Source: Paludibacter sp. 47-17
GTDB taxonomy: Bacteria; Bacteroidota; Bacteroidia; Bacteroidales; Paludibacteraceae
Reading direction: 5' to 3'
DNA length: 64,000 nt
Assembly (NCBI GenBank): GCA_001898935.1
Contig: MKVT01000013.1
Coordinates: 310,001-374,000 of the forward strand
This document shows, piece after piece, positions 29,368 to 39,827 of the stretch. The notes under the pieces are model-generated. The model searched no databases. It saw only the letters and a list, made by a program, of their open reading frames with translations, and was not told the origin of the DNA. Positions within the stretch are counted from its first letter, which is position 1, and every line of letters starts with the position of its first letter. Both the position numbers and the translations under genes were made by a program.

Positions 29368-31359
29368 ATGAAACGCACTGCAAGCCTTTTCGCAATGATG
29401 CTCGCAACTTTTCTTGCGACAGCACAAACCTTCACACTTCAATCGCCCGATAAGAAACTAACAGTCGGTATCGACACCAAACAATCGCTGCGATATTCGG
29501 TAACCCACGAACAAGACCGGTTAATAGCACCATCGGAAATAGCACTGGAACTTAGCGATGGAACCTGCTGGGGAAAAAACGCGAAACTACTACGCCGGCA
29601 GACCCGAACCGTCAACACCTCTATCGCCACACCGATTCATTTCAATGCCGAGGTTAAAAACCACTACAACGAACTCACGCTCGAATTCCGCGGTAACTGG
29701 GGCATCCGGTTCCGGGCCTACAACGATGGAATGGCCTATCGCTTTTATTATACCGGCACACAGCCGATCCGTATTGCCAACGAATTGACGGAGCTTCATT
29801 TCACGGGCGATCCTCAGGCCTACATACCCTACTCCAATGGCCAACACGACAGCTTCGAGCAGCAATTTCACAATTCATTTGAAAATCGCTACGTATACCT
29901 ACCGGTATCGCAACTCGACCCCGAACGCCTCATTTTCCTTCCGATTCTGGTCGAAGCTACGGCCACAAAAAAAATCTGCTTCACCGAAGCCGACCTGGAA
30001 TCGTATCCCGGACTGTACCTCAACAAACCTGCCGGAGACAACTTCCTGAAAGGAGTTTTTGCTGCTTATCCGGCCGCAACGACCGATGGCGGGCACAACA
30101 ACCTGCAAACCCGTGTGGCCCGGCGCGAGAACTATATTGCCCGCGTGGAGGGTGCCCGCGAATTCCCCTGGCGCACAGCCATCGTCAGCACCAGCGACAA
30201 AAACCTGGCTGTCAACGACATGACCATGCGACTGGCAGCGCCCAACCGGGCAGGCGACATCAGCTGGATTAAACCCGGGAAAGTGGCCTGGGACTGGTGG
30301 AACGACTGGAATATTGCGGGTGTCGACTTCGAATCGGGAGTCAATAATGCTACTTATAAATACTACATCGACTTTGCTGCTTCAAAAGGGATTGAATACG
30401 TGATTCTCGACGAAGGTTGGGCGGTGAACCGGCAGGCCGACCTCCTGCAGGTAGTGCCCGGAATCGACATCCGTGAACTGGTCGAATACGGGAAGGAGCG
30501 AAATGTGGGGATTATCCTGTGGGCCGGCTATCGTGCCTTCGATCGCGACATGGAGAATGTATGCCGTCATTATGCTGCTTTAGGAGTAAAGGGTTTTAAA
30601 ATCGACTTTATGGACCGCGACGACCAGCAAATGGTCGATTTCATTTACCGGGCTGCGGCAACCACCGCCCGCTACCAGCTACTGGCCGACTTCCACGGCA
30701 TGTATAAACCAACCGGACTGCAACTCACCTACCCTAATGTAATCAATTTCGAAGGGGTCTTCGGCCTCGAACAAATGAAATGGGAACCCGAAGCAACCGA
30801 CATGGTAACCTACGACGTCACAATTCCTTTTATCCGGATGGTGGCCGGCCCCATGGATTATACCCAGGGAGCTATGAAAAATGCCGCCCGGGGAATGTAC
30901 CGCCCGGTGTATTCCGACCCCATGAGCCAGGGCACCCGCTGCCGCCAACTGGCAATGTACGTGGTATACAATTCGCCGTTGAACATGCTCTGCGACAGCC
31001 CCACCGAATACCTGAAAGAACCGGCTTCGACCGACTTCATAGCCAACATCCCCGTTGTATGGGACGAAAGCCGCGCACTCGACGGGAAAGTGGCACACCA
31101 CATCACACTGGCCCGCCGTAAAGGTAACGATTGGTACGTGGGAGGACTTACCAACTGGAACCGTCGCACCGCCGAACTCAGCCTCGACTTTCTGACCCCG
31201 GGTAAAAACTACACACTTACCTTGTTTAAAGACGGAGTAAACGCCCACCGGAAAGGTACCGATCACACGATCGAAACCCGGGAGGTGAATTCCACTACAC
31301 GCCTGACGATACCGATGGCGCCCGGCGGAGGTTTCGCCGCTAAAATCTCGGCTTATTAA
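29368..31359 (+). CDS. GH97 family alpha-glycosidase (probable retaining alpha-galactosidase type)
   Basis: The 663-residue protein has a signal peptide (MKRTASLFAMMLATFLATAQ) and the GH97 N-domain, barrel and C-domain. Barrel blocks are WDWWNDWNIAGVDFESG, YVILDEGWAVNRQADL and GVKGFKIDFMDRDDQQMVDF, followed by NFEGVFGLEQMKW. The Asp in KIDFMDRDDQ matches the nucleophile position of retaining GH97 members, and this feature separates them from inverting SusB-type alpha-glucosidases; the assignment is inferred. It acts in the periplasm on alpha-galactosides or alpha-glucosides. It converges with the DUF2891 gene, with 9 nt between stops. Confidence 0.93.
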   Translation: MKRTASLFAMMLATFLATAQTFTLQSPDKKLTVGIDTKQSLRYSVTHEQDRLIAPSEIALELSDGTCWGKNAKLLRRQTRTVNTSIATPIHFNAEVKNHYNELTLEFRGNWGIRFRAYNDGMAYRFYYTGTQPIRIANELTELHFTGDPQAYIPYSNGQHDSFEQQFHNSFENRYVYLPVSQLDPERLIFLPILVEATATKKICFTEADLESYPGLYLNKPAGDNFLKGVFAAYPAATTDGGHNNLQTRVARRENYIARVEGAREFPWRTAIVSTSDKNLAVNDMTMRLAAPNRAGDISWIKPGKVAWDWWNDWNIAGVDFESGVNNATYKYYIDFAASKGIEYVILDEGWAVNRQADLLQVVPGIDIRELVEYGKERNVGIILWAGYRAFDRDMENVCRHYAALGVKGFKIDFMDRDDQQMVDFIYRAAATTARYQLLADFHGMYKPTGLQLTYPNVINFEGVFGLEQMKWEPEATDMVTYDVTIPFIRMVAGPMDYTQGAMKNAARGMYRPVYSDPMSQGTRCRQLAMYVVYNSPLNMLCDSPTEYLKEPASTDFIANIPVVWDESRALDGKVAHHITLARRKGNDWYVGGLTNWNRRTAELSLDFLTPGKNYTLTLFKDGVNAHRKGTDHTIETREVNSTTRLTIPMAPGGGFAAKISAY

Positions 31360-31368
31360 CAGCCACGG

Positions 31369-32463
31369 TCACCTGGCATCCAGCGCATACAACGCGAAGG
31401 ATGCCAGCCAGTGACTTCCTCCGTACGACGCTCCGATTACCGGCAACGTTTGCCCGATATAACGGCTCGCCGTCGACTCAAACAAGGTTTTCAGCCGATG
31501 CCCCTCCGGCAATGCCTGTGCTATCCCTTTCATACACCAGGCTCTGCTGAACGATAAACCGTCGAGATGTACGATCTGATAATCGGTGCGATCGCTCACT
31601 ACCGGCGGTGTAATCAGATTCCGGATGCCTGCGTCGGTAAAATAACCCTCCACCCACTTTACATATTCCTCGCGAGAAAGAATACGCCGCATCAAATCGG
31701 CTGCCAGTAACGACGGACTGAAAAAATCGGAAGCATCGGGCTCCAGATGCGAAGGCATCGATTGATTGCCATGGTAAAACTGCATCGCTTTATCGATCAA
31801 CCGATGCTCGAACTCCCGGTTGCCTGTTTCACGTGCCCAATCCAGTGCAAATGCCAGTCCGAAAGCGGTATTCGGATGCACCCCTGTGCGGTTGGCATAA
31901 CTCTGACGAGGCAAATACGCTTGCCACAGCTCGACAATACGGGCTGTGAGAGGCGCCATCGACCGGTGCCATGCGCCGGCCAAGGGATCGTCCCACCTCA
32001 TCAACTCTTCGTCGAGCTTCAGCAACCAGGCCCAACCATAGGTGCGTTCAAAAGTGCTCGATCCGGTGTAAGCCGAAAAATAAGCAGCCTCGGCTTTCAT
32101 TTTTTCCGGACTGAACGATTGGGCCAGACAAGCAACGATACTGTCACGATTTTTTATAGCGGGAAATAATTTGAGCACTTTTACAAGCAGCCAATGACCA
32201 TGAACACTGCTGTGCCAGTCCAAACAGCCGTAAAATGCCGGGTGAAGCTCCGAAGGCAGCAACCGGTGGTCGGCCGGCCCATCGGACATGTGTGACGTCT
32301 TATTCGGCCATTCCTGACCAATACAATGCAACGGCATCTGCGAAAGCGCGTAGGCCTTCTCCTCAGTAAGCTGCGCCGCAACCGGTCCCACGTATATCAG
32401 AGCAACCAGAATCAAAATCAATTTACTGCTTCGCAAAACCCTAAACCGATGCCCATCTTCCAT
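31369..32463 (-). CDS. DUF2891 domain-containing exported protein
   Basis: The 364-residue reading starts at the ATG at 32463, before a signal-like segment (LRSSKLILILVALIYVGPVAAQ). The track's upstream start at 32544 adds 27 polar residues and may be used, because the nearest -7 box at 32586-32593 would leave only a short leader to it. The mature part has DUF2891 blocks: HPAFYGCLDWHSSVHGHWLLV, ERTYGWAWLLKLDEEL, and GGSHWLASFALYAL at the C-terminus. The His/Trp/Asp-rich, all-helical pattern suggests an (alpha/alpha) barrel. No activity is established for the family. Confidence 0.85.
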   Translation of the reverse strand: MEDGHRFRVLRSSKLILILVALIYVGPVAAQLTEEKAYALSQMPLHCIGQEWPNKTSHMSDGPADHRLLPSELHPAFYGCLDWHSSVHGHWLLVKVLKLFPAIKNRDSIVACLAQSFSPEKMKAEAAYFSAYTGSSTFERTYGWAWLLKLDEELMRWDDPLAGAWHRSMAPLTARIVELWQAYLPRQSYANRTGVHPNTAFGLAFALDWARETGNREFEHRLIDKAMQFYHGNQSMPSHLEPDASDFFSPSLLAADLMRRILSREEYVKWVEGYFTDAGIRNLITPPVVSDRTDYQIVHLDGLSFSRAWCMKGIAQALPEGHRLKTLFESTASRYIGQTLPVIGASYGGSHWLASFALYALDAR

Positions 32464-32585
32464 CTTTTTCCGGTAATCACGACACGTATTTCCTGAGCTC
32501 CGGGTTACGCCGCTTGCTGATTTTTTAGATAATTCGCTGTACATAGTTTATGATAGTTGATCGTAGATAAATCGACAATAAAAAC

Positions 32586-32593
32586 CAAAGATA
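32586..32593 (-). promoter_or_regulatory. Candidate -7 box for the DUF2891 gene
   Basis: The minus strand reads TATCTTTG. No -33 match at 19 nt spacing. Confidence 0.4.
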
Positions 32594-32726
32594 TACAATA
32601 TCGATCGGTTTATCTATCGCAACAGAGAAATTCCGACCGGAAATGATGTGAAAAACACCCCGCTATCCCGTAATCAGGCCAAGAATGACCCGGGATTTCC
32701 TTGGCTCGACTCAGCTATACTCCATC

Positions 32727-32752
32727 TGCCCCTCACGAACACATGAGGGGCA
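32727..32752 (-). terminator. Hairpin after the ABC/efflux operon
   Basis: TGCCCCTC pairs with GAGGGGCA around a 10-nt loop, 26 nt past the last stop of the operon. No T run follows, so termination is uncertain. Confidence 0.4.
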
Positions 32753-32777
32753 AATACAAACAAGTCTCTGTCATTAT

Positions 32778-33452
32778 TCACAGCACCACTTCCGGCACTA
32801 CCTTTCCGTCGAACAAATTAATTATTCGATCGGCAAAACCTGCATCGTGCTGGCTGTGAGTTACCATTACGATCGTAGTACCTTCCCGGTTGAGTTCGGT
32901 AAGCAGGCTCATCACCTCGGCACCGTTGCGGCTGTCTAAGTTTCCGGTAGGCTCATCGGCAAGGATGAGCCTGGGATTGGCCACTACGGCACGTGCAATG
33001 GCGACACGCTGCTGCTGACCACCCGAGAGTTGCTGCGGAAAATGCTTCTCACGATGCGAAATAGCCATGCGTTTCATGGCTTCTTTTACCCGTTCTTTAC
33101 GTTCGGCTGCCGGAATTTTCATGTAGAGCAAAGGAAGCTCGATATTTTCATACACATTGAGTTCTTCTATCAGGTTGAAACTCTGGAACACAAAGCCGAT
33201 AACGCCTTTACGAAGCGAGGTGCGTTCGTTTTCGGTAAATTCAGTCACATCGGTGCCGTTTAAATAGTATTTCCCCGACGTTGGATTGTCTAACAAACCT
33301 AAAATATTGAGCAAGGTGGATTTGCCACACCCCGACGGTCCCATGATGGCGACAAATTCGCCCTCGTTGATTTCGATACTTACTTCGGTCAATGCCCAAG
33401 TTTCCACTTCTTCCGTGCGGAAGATTTTTTGTAAGTTTTCTGTTCTGATCAT
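32778..33452 (-). CDS. ABC transporter ATP-binding protein (MacB/LolD type)
   Basis: The 224-residue ATPase has Walker [10 protein letters not shown] near residue 38, the signature [14 protein letters not shown] near 140 and Walker [15 protein letters not shown]. This is the LolD/MacB/FtsE group, which powers FtsX-like permeases by mechanotransmission and does not move substrate through a channel. It is the last gene of the six-gene operon and is the natural partner of the two MacB-like permeases upstream. Confidence 0.95.
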   Translation of the reverse strand: MIRTENLQKIFRTEEVETWALTEVSIEINEGEFVAIMGPSGCGKSTLLNILGLLDNPTSGKYYLNGTDVTEFTENERTSLRKGVIGFVFQSFNLIEELNVYENIELPLLYMKIPAAERKERVKEAMKRMAISHREKHFPQQLSGGQQQRVAIARAVVANPRLILADEPTGNLDSRNGAEVMSLLTELNREGTTIVMVTHSQHDAGFADRIINLFDGKVVPEVVL

Positions 33453-33553
33453 GTTTATTTCAAAATTTATAAAGCCTGGACTTTTGTCCTAAAGGCTGTA
33501 AAACAATCATTTTAACGGTAAGCTGCAACACTCATCTGCCAACCTACCAACGC

Positions 33554-34966
33554 TTATTTCAAAATCATTACCAAGAGTTCAAAGTCCGTCATTTCGCTGT
33601 GTAATGACTGTAATTTTGCTCGTTGCGCCGCGGGGAAGGCGGCGAACGCATCGGAAGAAATTATTTCACTCAACTGCCTTTTGGTATAGGATGAATAAAA
33701 CTTGTTTTTATATACGCTGGCGTTGGATATACTGACAGGAATGGTGCCGTCGATGCTGTTGGTAAGTGTGAATACTTCCGGAAAACCGCTGCGTGGCAGG
33801 GCATATCGTTTCGCTGCTTTCTTGTCGAAATACGAATAGAAAAACCTTACCGCACCGCTATTTCTGTTGTTCCTGCAATCGTAATCTTCGGTGTGTGTAA
33901 TGAACAGGAAATCGTCGGTTTCCAATAATTTACTTATAAATATTTTCCCTTTTTTATCGCCTTTCAAAGCGGTTTGTACATCAGGCTTTTTGCTCCCGGA
34001 GCTGAGCACATAGACTGGTATGAGCTTCTCGGCCGTTACACGGAAAATAGTGTCGTTGTAGGCTTGCCGCATAGTCAGGTATTTCCCGTGGCGGTAGAAG
34101 ATCGTGCTTTCCGGATTGGTGTACGAGCCTCTGCCTACATCGGCCAGAGGATTATAATTAATAAATTTAGAGAGTGTATCGCCTTTTATATCAAAGCAGT
34201 ACAGCATCGGTTCACGTCCTGTACTTATGGCCCGATACATATCGGCCACATACGTATCCGGCGAAAGCAACAAGACACTGCCGGGTGAACCCGGACGGCT
34301 CAGGTAATTTTTACGTGTACCGAGGTGATGAAAAACAAAGGTGCTCTTCCTGTTGTTTGTACTCATAATCAAACAATTATCATCCAAAACCGAAATACCG
34401 TGAATCGTTTCTCCCTCCGGCGACCAATGCAGGCTTGCTTTATTGTTTTTCAGATCAAAGTCGGGAAGTTCTTTTTTGGCAATCAGTGTGTGAGTGTAAT
34501 TGCCTTGAAAATCGAAACAGTGATAACCGAAAAAATTATCGCCGGCAATCAGTTTATCTTCTGTTAAATAAACCCTGGAATTGGCGCCGTCGCCCATCAT
34601 GCCTCCTTGGTCATACAATACTTCGTAACTGCTGTTTCCTAAAAATGCGATGCCTTTTTCGCTGAGCGGATGTTTTAATTTGATGTATTCTACCTCTGCA
34701 TAATATTGGGCTAAATCCAACTCCCTGGCTTCGGCAACCGTTTCCAGGTTAATCACCTTCGGTGGATTTTGCGGGTCAATTTTCCGCTGCTCAGGATATT
34801 TCACACCCGGATTGGGCACGATCGTATCCAGCACCTCTTCGCTGGCATACAGTTCGGTTAAGTTCACTTGTTGTTCTTCAGCCTTATCGCCGAGCGTTTG
34901 CCTGTTGTTTTTGCAAGCTGTTGCGATCAGGTACAACAGCAATATTGCTACGTACTTCGTCTTCAT
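33554..34966 (-). CDS. 6-bladed beta-propeller lipoprotein
   Basis: The 470-residue protein has a lipoprotein signal ending in LIATAC (Cys18). The mature part contains the block INLETVAEARELDLAQYYAEVEYIKL typical of the Bacteroidota 6-bladed beta-propeller (BF3164-like) lipoproteins, followed by repeated beta-strand blades. The function of this family is unknown. It lies inside the efflux operon between a permease (27 nt upstream) and the ATPase, so it may be an accessory surface or periplasmic subunit; this is inferred. Confidence 0.8.
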   Translation of the reverse strand: MKTKYVAILLLYLIATACKNNRQTLGDKAEEQQVNLTELYASEEVLDTIVPNPGVKYPEQRKIDPQNPPKVINLETVAEARELDLAQYYAEVEYIKLKHPLSEKGIAFLGNSSYEVLYDQGGMMGDGANSRVYLTEDKLIAGDNFFGYHCFDFQGNYTHTLIAKKELPDFDLKNNKASLHWSPEGETIHGISVLDDNCLIMSTNNRKSTFVFHHLGTRKNYLSRPGSPGSVLLLSPDTYVADMYRAISTGREPMLYCFDIKGDTLSKFINYNPLADVGRGSYTNPESTIFYRHGKYLTMRQAYNDTIFRVTAEKLIPVYVLSSGSKKPDVQTALKGDKKGKIFISKLLETDDFLFITHTEDYDCRNNRNSGAVRFFYSYFDKKAAKRYALPRSGFPEVFTLTNSIDGTIPVSISNASVYKNKFYSSYTKRQLSEIISSDAFAAFPAAQRAKLQSLHSEMTDFELLVMILK

Positions 34967-34993
34967 AATTTTAATTGTTAATATTTTTTTTAC

Positions 34994-37351
34994 TTATTCG
35001 TTTTTTAATGCATCTACCGGGTTTTTCTGAGCTGTGATATGGATTTGCAGACTGATAATCAGATATGTAACACCCATAATCGACAGCGGAATGGCCAGAA
35101 ACAGCCACCAACTGAGCGAAGTGCGGTAGATATAAGTCTGTATCCACCGGCTGAGAATATAATAACACAGCGGAATAGCAGGAATGGATGCCACAAGGGC
35201 TACCTGCAGAATGCTTTTTGAGAAAAGTTGCACGATATCCCTGGTTCTTGCCCCGTTGATACGCCGGATGGCTATTTCTTTGCTGCGTTTTTCTACTGTA
35301 AACGAAATCATACTTACGATCCCCATCAGCGCCAGCAGCAGTGAAACAACCGCAAATACGGATAACATCCCGGCAGTACGCAACTCTGTTTCGTACATTT
35401 CGTTATACTCATCATCCACCGTCCGGTACATTATGGGCAGGTTGTTTCTGTTCGGTCGTATCTCTTTGTATTTGTCCAGAATATAATTCAACGTCGCTTT
35501 TTTGTCTTTCCCGGTGGTTTTGATATACAATGTATTACATACTTCCGGATTAAAACTGATAATAAGCGGCTCGATCTTTTCTTTGAGCGGTTTGAAATTA
35601 AAATCTTTGACCACACCAATAATTTTGCCTCTCATTCCCCAGGCATAGTTCACACTTACGCCGATAGGGTTATCCAAACCGATAACTTTTTTAAACGCCT
35701 CGTTAATCACGATATTGAAGGATTTTTCTTCGGAGTATTGCCACCAGCTAAGCCCGGGCGGAATAAATTCTCCCTGTATGACCTGCAGTCCAAAAGTGTT
35801 GGCATAATTATGGTCGCAGAAAATCTGTGTAAACTCCATCTCTTTCGAACTCTCCTTGCCTCCCGTCCAGCTTACTCCGCTGTAGGAGTACGAACTGTTG
35901 TATGGCGCCGACATCGCTATGCTGGCGTCGATAATGTTGGGATTTTCTTTTTTTATTATTTGAATAAAATCTTCAGCATCGTACCAGAGCATCGTGTTAA
36001 GAATGACGATATTCTTTCTGTCCACACCCGTTTCGGCATTGTATATGGCATTTATTTGCTTGTAAAAAAACAAGGCACCTATCAGCACCGATATGGAAAG
36101 GAAAAACTGCACTCCGATCAGAAGTTTTCGCAACCCCTCCTTCGACCCGGTTTTCATGCCTCCTTTCATGATCGTTATGGGATTGAATGCCGAAAGGTAA
36201 AATGCCGCGTATCCGCCCGAGAGCAGACTTACAATGATGCACGTGCCCAGGGCTATAAGCAGGGTGCCAAGATCAAAGTTGAAGGCTATGCGGTGCCCCA
36301 TTACCTGGCTGAACCAAGGAAAAAACAATTCCACTAACACCATGGATATAAAAATGGCGACAAATGAAATCACAAAGGCTTCAAGCAGAAATCGCTGGAT
36401 CAGCTGCCGCCTGTTTGCACCGAACACTTTTCGTACGCCCACTTCTTTTACCCTGCTCATAGCACGAGCGATGGAGGTGTTCACGTAATTGATGACGGCA
36501 ACCAACAGAATAAGCAGGACGGCAACAGAGAAAAACCAAATCTGAGCCATACTGCCGTAGGTTTTATCGGCGATCTCCTTGGGCGAGTGCAAGTGAACAT
36601 CGCGCAAGGCTTGAAGTTTTAACTTGTTTTTGGTGTCGCGCGTGGTGGAAAGAAAGGCCGATACTTGTTCCTCAAATTCGGAGCTCATGTTGAACTCGTC
36701 TGCCAGTTTAATATAATGGACCCCGCCATAGCCTTCGTTTTTCACGTGCGGATTGAGTATGCCGAATTTCAAGTGCGTATTCTCGGGCACTTTTACCACG
36801 GCGCCAATCATGAATGTAGCATGTCCGCTACTGCCGAAACTCAGCATCTCCCCGATCGCCGATTTTTTCCCAAAAAACTTCCGTGCCAGTTCTTCGGAGA
36901 GTATAGCGCCCCGGTTTTTCATTACTGCTTCGGGCGAACCCTCTACGTATTCATAGGCAAACATCTTTAAGTAATCTTCGTTGGTAGTTACCAGCATTGC
37001 CATTATGCCGTCGCTCTTCGTATCGCCGCCCGCTACCGTGAAAGGCAATTCTTCGTTCGATACATACGTAGCGTATTTCACTTGCGGGAAAACTTCTTTT
37101 ATTTTAGCCGAAAATCCGGGACGTATCCATCCGTTATAGTTTATTCCATCCGTGCGGGTTTCTTCTTCCAAAATTTTGTAGATTCTGTCCACATCGGGGT
37201 GGCCGGTTTCGTAACTTAACTCAAATCTGATCCAAAAAATCAGAAGGAAACAAAAGGTCATAGCTATGGCCAACCCTAGGATGTTTACAGCAGAATACAC
37301 CCTGTCTTTGAGCAGGTTCCGCCACGCGATTTTTAAATAATGTAAAATCAT
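34994..37351 (-). CDS. ABC transporter permease, MacB/FtsX type (second permease)
   Basis: The 785-residue protein begins MILHYLKIAWRNLLKDRVYS, the standard opening of Bacteroidota MacB-like permeases. It has a first transmembrane segment, a MacB periplasmic core domain (residues ~45-260), an FtsX block of three segments at ~275-400, another periplasmic domain, and a second FtsX block near 665-785 with KRSKEIAIRRINGA. It would couple the cytosolic ATPase to a TolC-linked extrusion process. It shares a 33-bp identical stretch at its 5' end with the neighbouring permease gene. Confidence 0.92.
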   Translation of the reverse strand: MILHYLKIAWRNLLKDRVYSAVNILGLAIAMTFCFLLIFWIRFELSYETGHPDVDRIYKILEEETRTDGINYNGWIRPGFSAKIKEVFPQVKYATYVSNEELPFTVAGGDTKSDGIMAMLVTTNEDYLKMFAYEYVEGSPEAVMKNRGAILSEELARKFFGKKSAIGEMLSFGSSGHATFMIGAVVKVPENTHLKFGILNPHVKNEGYGGVHYIKLADEFNMSSEFEEQVSAFLSTTRDTKNKLKLQALRDVHLHSPKEIADKTYGSMAQIWFFSVAVLLILLVAVINYVNTSIARAMSRVKEVGVRKVFGANRRQLIQRFLLEAFVISFVAIFISMVLVELFFPWFSQVMGHRIAFNFDLGTLLIALGTCIIVSLLSGGYAAFYLSAFNPITIMKGGMKTGSKEGLRKLLIGVQFFLSISVLIGALFFYKQINAIYNAETGVDRKNIVILNTMLWYDAEDFIQIIKKENPNIIDASIAMSAPYNSSYSYSGVSWTGGKESSKEMEFTQIFCDHNYANTFGLQVIQGEFIPPGLSWWQYSEEKSFNIVINEAFKKVIGLDNPIGVSVNYAWGMRGKIIGVVKDFNFKPLKEKIEPLIISFNPEVCNTLYIKTTGKDKKATLNYILDKYKEIRPNRNNLPIMYRTVDDEYNEMYETELRTAGMLSVFAVVSLLLALMGIVSMISFTVEKRSKEIAIRRINGARTRDIVQLFSKSILQVALVASIPAIPLCYYILSRWIQTYIYRTSLSWWLFLAIPLSIMGVTYLIISLQIHITAQKNPVDALKNE

Positions 37352-37456
37352 ATGTTTTTTATTTTAAGAACCGAGTTTCATGCTTCTACTACTGTCGGTG
37401 GAACACACAGGCCTGCTCACTACCGGGTTGTATTCCGTTTTTATGAGTATAGTATG

Positions 37457-39736
37457 TTATTCCGACTTTATTACCACCGCTGGATTTTCGCTGGCGGCCT
37501 TATGCACTCTGAAGAAAATGCTGAAGAACACAACCACCGATATTACGATCAATACACCTGCAAAAAGCCACCATTCCATAGATACCCTCCGGGTGTACTG
37601 CTCCAACCAACGCTGCATCACATACACGCCAACAGGAAGTGCCACTATATAGGCTGTAAGGGTAACAATGAAATATTCCCGAAAAAACAGAAACAGAACT
37701 TCATTCATTCTTGCACCGTTTACTTTGCGAATAGCAATTTCTTTCCTTCTTTGGTTGCAGGCTAATGTAATCATGGAGTAAACACCGAATACTGCTATTA
37801 GAATAGCCGTAACCGTCATCATACTCAGCAACTTTAACAGATTACGTTCTGATTTTGTGTAATTTGAATATTCATCATCCATATATCGGAACGTGGGACG
37901 ATGAAGGCTTTGACTTTTTTCCGCAATTATTTTTTGTAATGCCTGCTCGGTTTCCAGCCTTTTACCCTCGGCAAATCGGTAGGCATAAGAATTCTCATTG
38001 GCACCAGAGGTATATATTGCCGGCTGTGTAGGCAGCAGGGGCGAATTGGTTTTTAAATCCGCAATAACACCCACAACCGTCCAACTTCCAAGTTTTTTAC
38101 CAATTACGGTTTCATGTCCCTGACGCCGGCTTGCTGTTTCGTTTAGTAAGCAGGATTGAGTTTCGTTGCTATACAAATTACGTCCTTGAAGCAGCTGAAT
38201 TTCAAAAAACTCCAAGAAATCAGGACTCTCTATGGGATAGATCTCATAACTTATTGTCGGTTCGTCGGGGGAGCCTGCATCTGCCGGTAGGGTAATTCCT
38301 GATGTAACCAACGACGGCAGGAAGCCTGGACTGAACAGAATCGCATTCTCAATATAGGGCAGACTTCTCAGTTCGTTTTTACTCATTGGCAATCCGCTGA
38401 TTGTTGCCACATTGTGCCGGTTAAATCCGATATCGGAATGATTCAGATAGTATATTTGAAATAAAAATACAAACGTACAGAACATCAACAGTATGCTTAT
38501 TGACAACTGTGTGAAAATACTCGTTAATGTGAATTGGTTTTTTATGCCCCCATGCGACATTGTTTCGGGCTGAATATTTTCTCGCACGCTGCGTTGCATA
38601 AAATAAAGCGTCGGAAGCGTTATAGCGATGATTGAGAATGCAACGATGCCGACACTGTACAAAGCGGCTTCTGCCAGGAAATAAGCTTTAGGTGCTTCGA
38701 TTTGCGATAACGACAGAAAGTGAGGAAAAAGCCACTCCGTCAGAACTCCACCCATCAACAGCGAAAACAGCAACAAGAGCAGAAACTCGGTGATCAGCAA
38801 ACCTGCAAGCTGATAGTCGGACGCAGCATTTACTTTTCGCAAAGCCAACTCTCTACTTCTTAATTTTATTCTGTTTACAAACAACATTATATAATTGAAC
38901 AAGCCACTTAAAATAACCAGAATGGCAACTAAAGCAAAGATTTTCAGATGTGTGTATTTAACATTTGCATGCTGGTCGGGAATTGTATAGTGAGTTTCGC
39001 TCAGTGGAATAATTTTAAATGAAAAGCTTAGTTTGCGCCCGTCGGTATCAACACTGATGGTGGTTAGTTTTTTTATAAGCTCATCTGCATTCACATTTTC
39101 ACGTAAGCGTATATATACGGCACCCCCCATTCCTATACACCACGGGCAATACGTTTCATTGGACGATGAATAATCAACAAATCGAAGCTGGTCAAAAACC
39201 ACATTACTGTGCGTGTTTTGGTCGGCCACAACACCTAAAAAACCGGACGATTTTTCAAGCTGAAAGTCATTCATTTTTTTATCAAACGAGCTTGTATATA
39301 CATAAGCAATCGAAGGTAAGGGTTGGGGAAATATCAAGTTGATTTCAGGATAAAAAACCCGAAAAAAAGATGTGTCGGCAGTTATCGTCCTTACATTTTC
39401 AATACTGTCCTTTCCCGCATTGATCCATAAGGTCTGTGTACTCGAGAATAAGAATGAAGCAGCTTCTATTTCGGGATAAGCCTTGGGTAAATAATCCGCT
39501 AAAGGATCAGGAACCATATTGCTCAGGCCTTCAATTTTGGTAGTATCCACCTGAACAACCCGATAAATCCTGTCCCTGTCCGGATTATGGCTGTCGTACG
39601 AAAGCTCGTACCGTATCCACGACATTGTAAACGAAAATGCCGTAAAGCCAATCGCCAGGCCCATCATGCTGACAATGGTTTGGGTTTTGTACTTCAACAG
39701 GTTCCGCCACGCGATTTTTAAATAATGTAATAGCAT
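37457..39736 (-). CDS. ABC transporter permease, MacB/FtsX type (first permease)
   Basis: The 759-residue protein (MLLHYLKIAWRNLLKYKTQT) has the same two-module layout as the next permease: a MacB-core periplasmic domain, a first FtsX block with RSRELALRKVNAASDYQL, and a C-terminal block with RRKEIAIRKVNGARMNEVL. Overall identity to the other permease is low apart from these motifs, so they are old paralogues likely to form a heterodimer. It lies 91 nt after the HlyD adaptor gene and 105 nt before the next permease. Confidence 0.92.
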   Translation of the reverse strand: MLLHYLKIAWRNLLKYKTQTIVSMMGLAIGFTAFSFTMSWIRYELSYDSHNPDRDRIYRVVQVDTTKIEGLSNMVPDPLADYLPKAYPEIEAASFLFSSTQTLWINAGKDSIENVRTITADTSFFRVFYPEINLIFPQPLPSIAYVYTSSFDKKMNDFQLEKSSGFLGVVADQNTHSNVVFDQLRFVDYSSSNETYCPWCIGMGGAVYIRLRENVNADELIKKLTTISVDTDGRKLSFSFKIIPLSETHYTIPDQHANVKYTHLKIFALVAILVILSGLFNYIMLFVNRIKLRSRELALRKVNAASDYQLAGLLITEFLLLLLFSLLMGGVLTEWLFPHFLSLSQIEAPKAYFLAEAALYSVGIVAFSIIAITLPTLYFMQRSVRENIQPETMSHGGIKNQFTLTSIFTQLSISILLMFCTFVFLFQIYYLNHSDIGFNRHNVATISGLPMSKNELRSLPYIENAILFSPGFLPSLVTSGITLPADAGSPDEPTISYEIYPIESPDFLEFFEIQLLQGRNLYSNETQSCLLNETASRRQGHETVIGKKLGSWTVVGVIADLKTNSPLLPTQPAIYTSGANENSYAYRFAEGKRLETEQALQKIIAEKSQSLHRPTFRYMDDEYSNYTKSERNLLKLLSMMTVTAILIAVFGVYSMITLACNQRRKEIAIRKVNGARMNEVLFLFFREYFIVTLTAYIVALPVGVYVMQRWLEQYTRRVSMEWWLFAGVLIVISVVVFFSIFFRVHKAASENPAVVIKSE

Positions 39737-39827
39737 ATAGATGTTATTTTACGATTTCTAACCACTCCTACACAAAGACTCACAACAATTATTGAAGGAA
39801 AAACACTCAACAACCCGACATCCGGCA

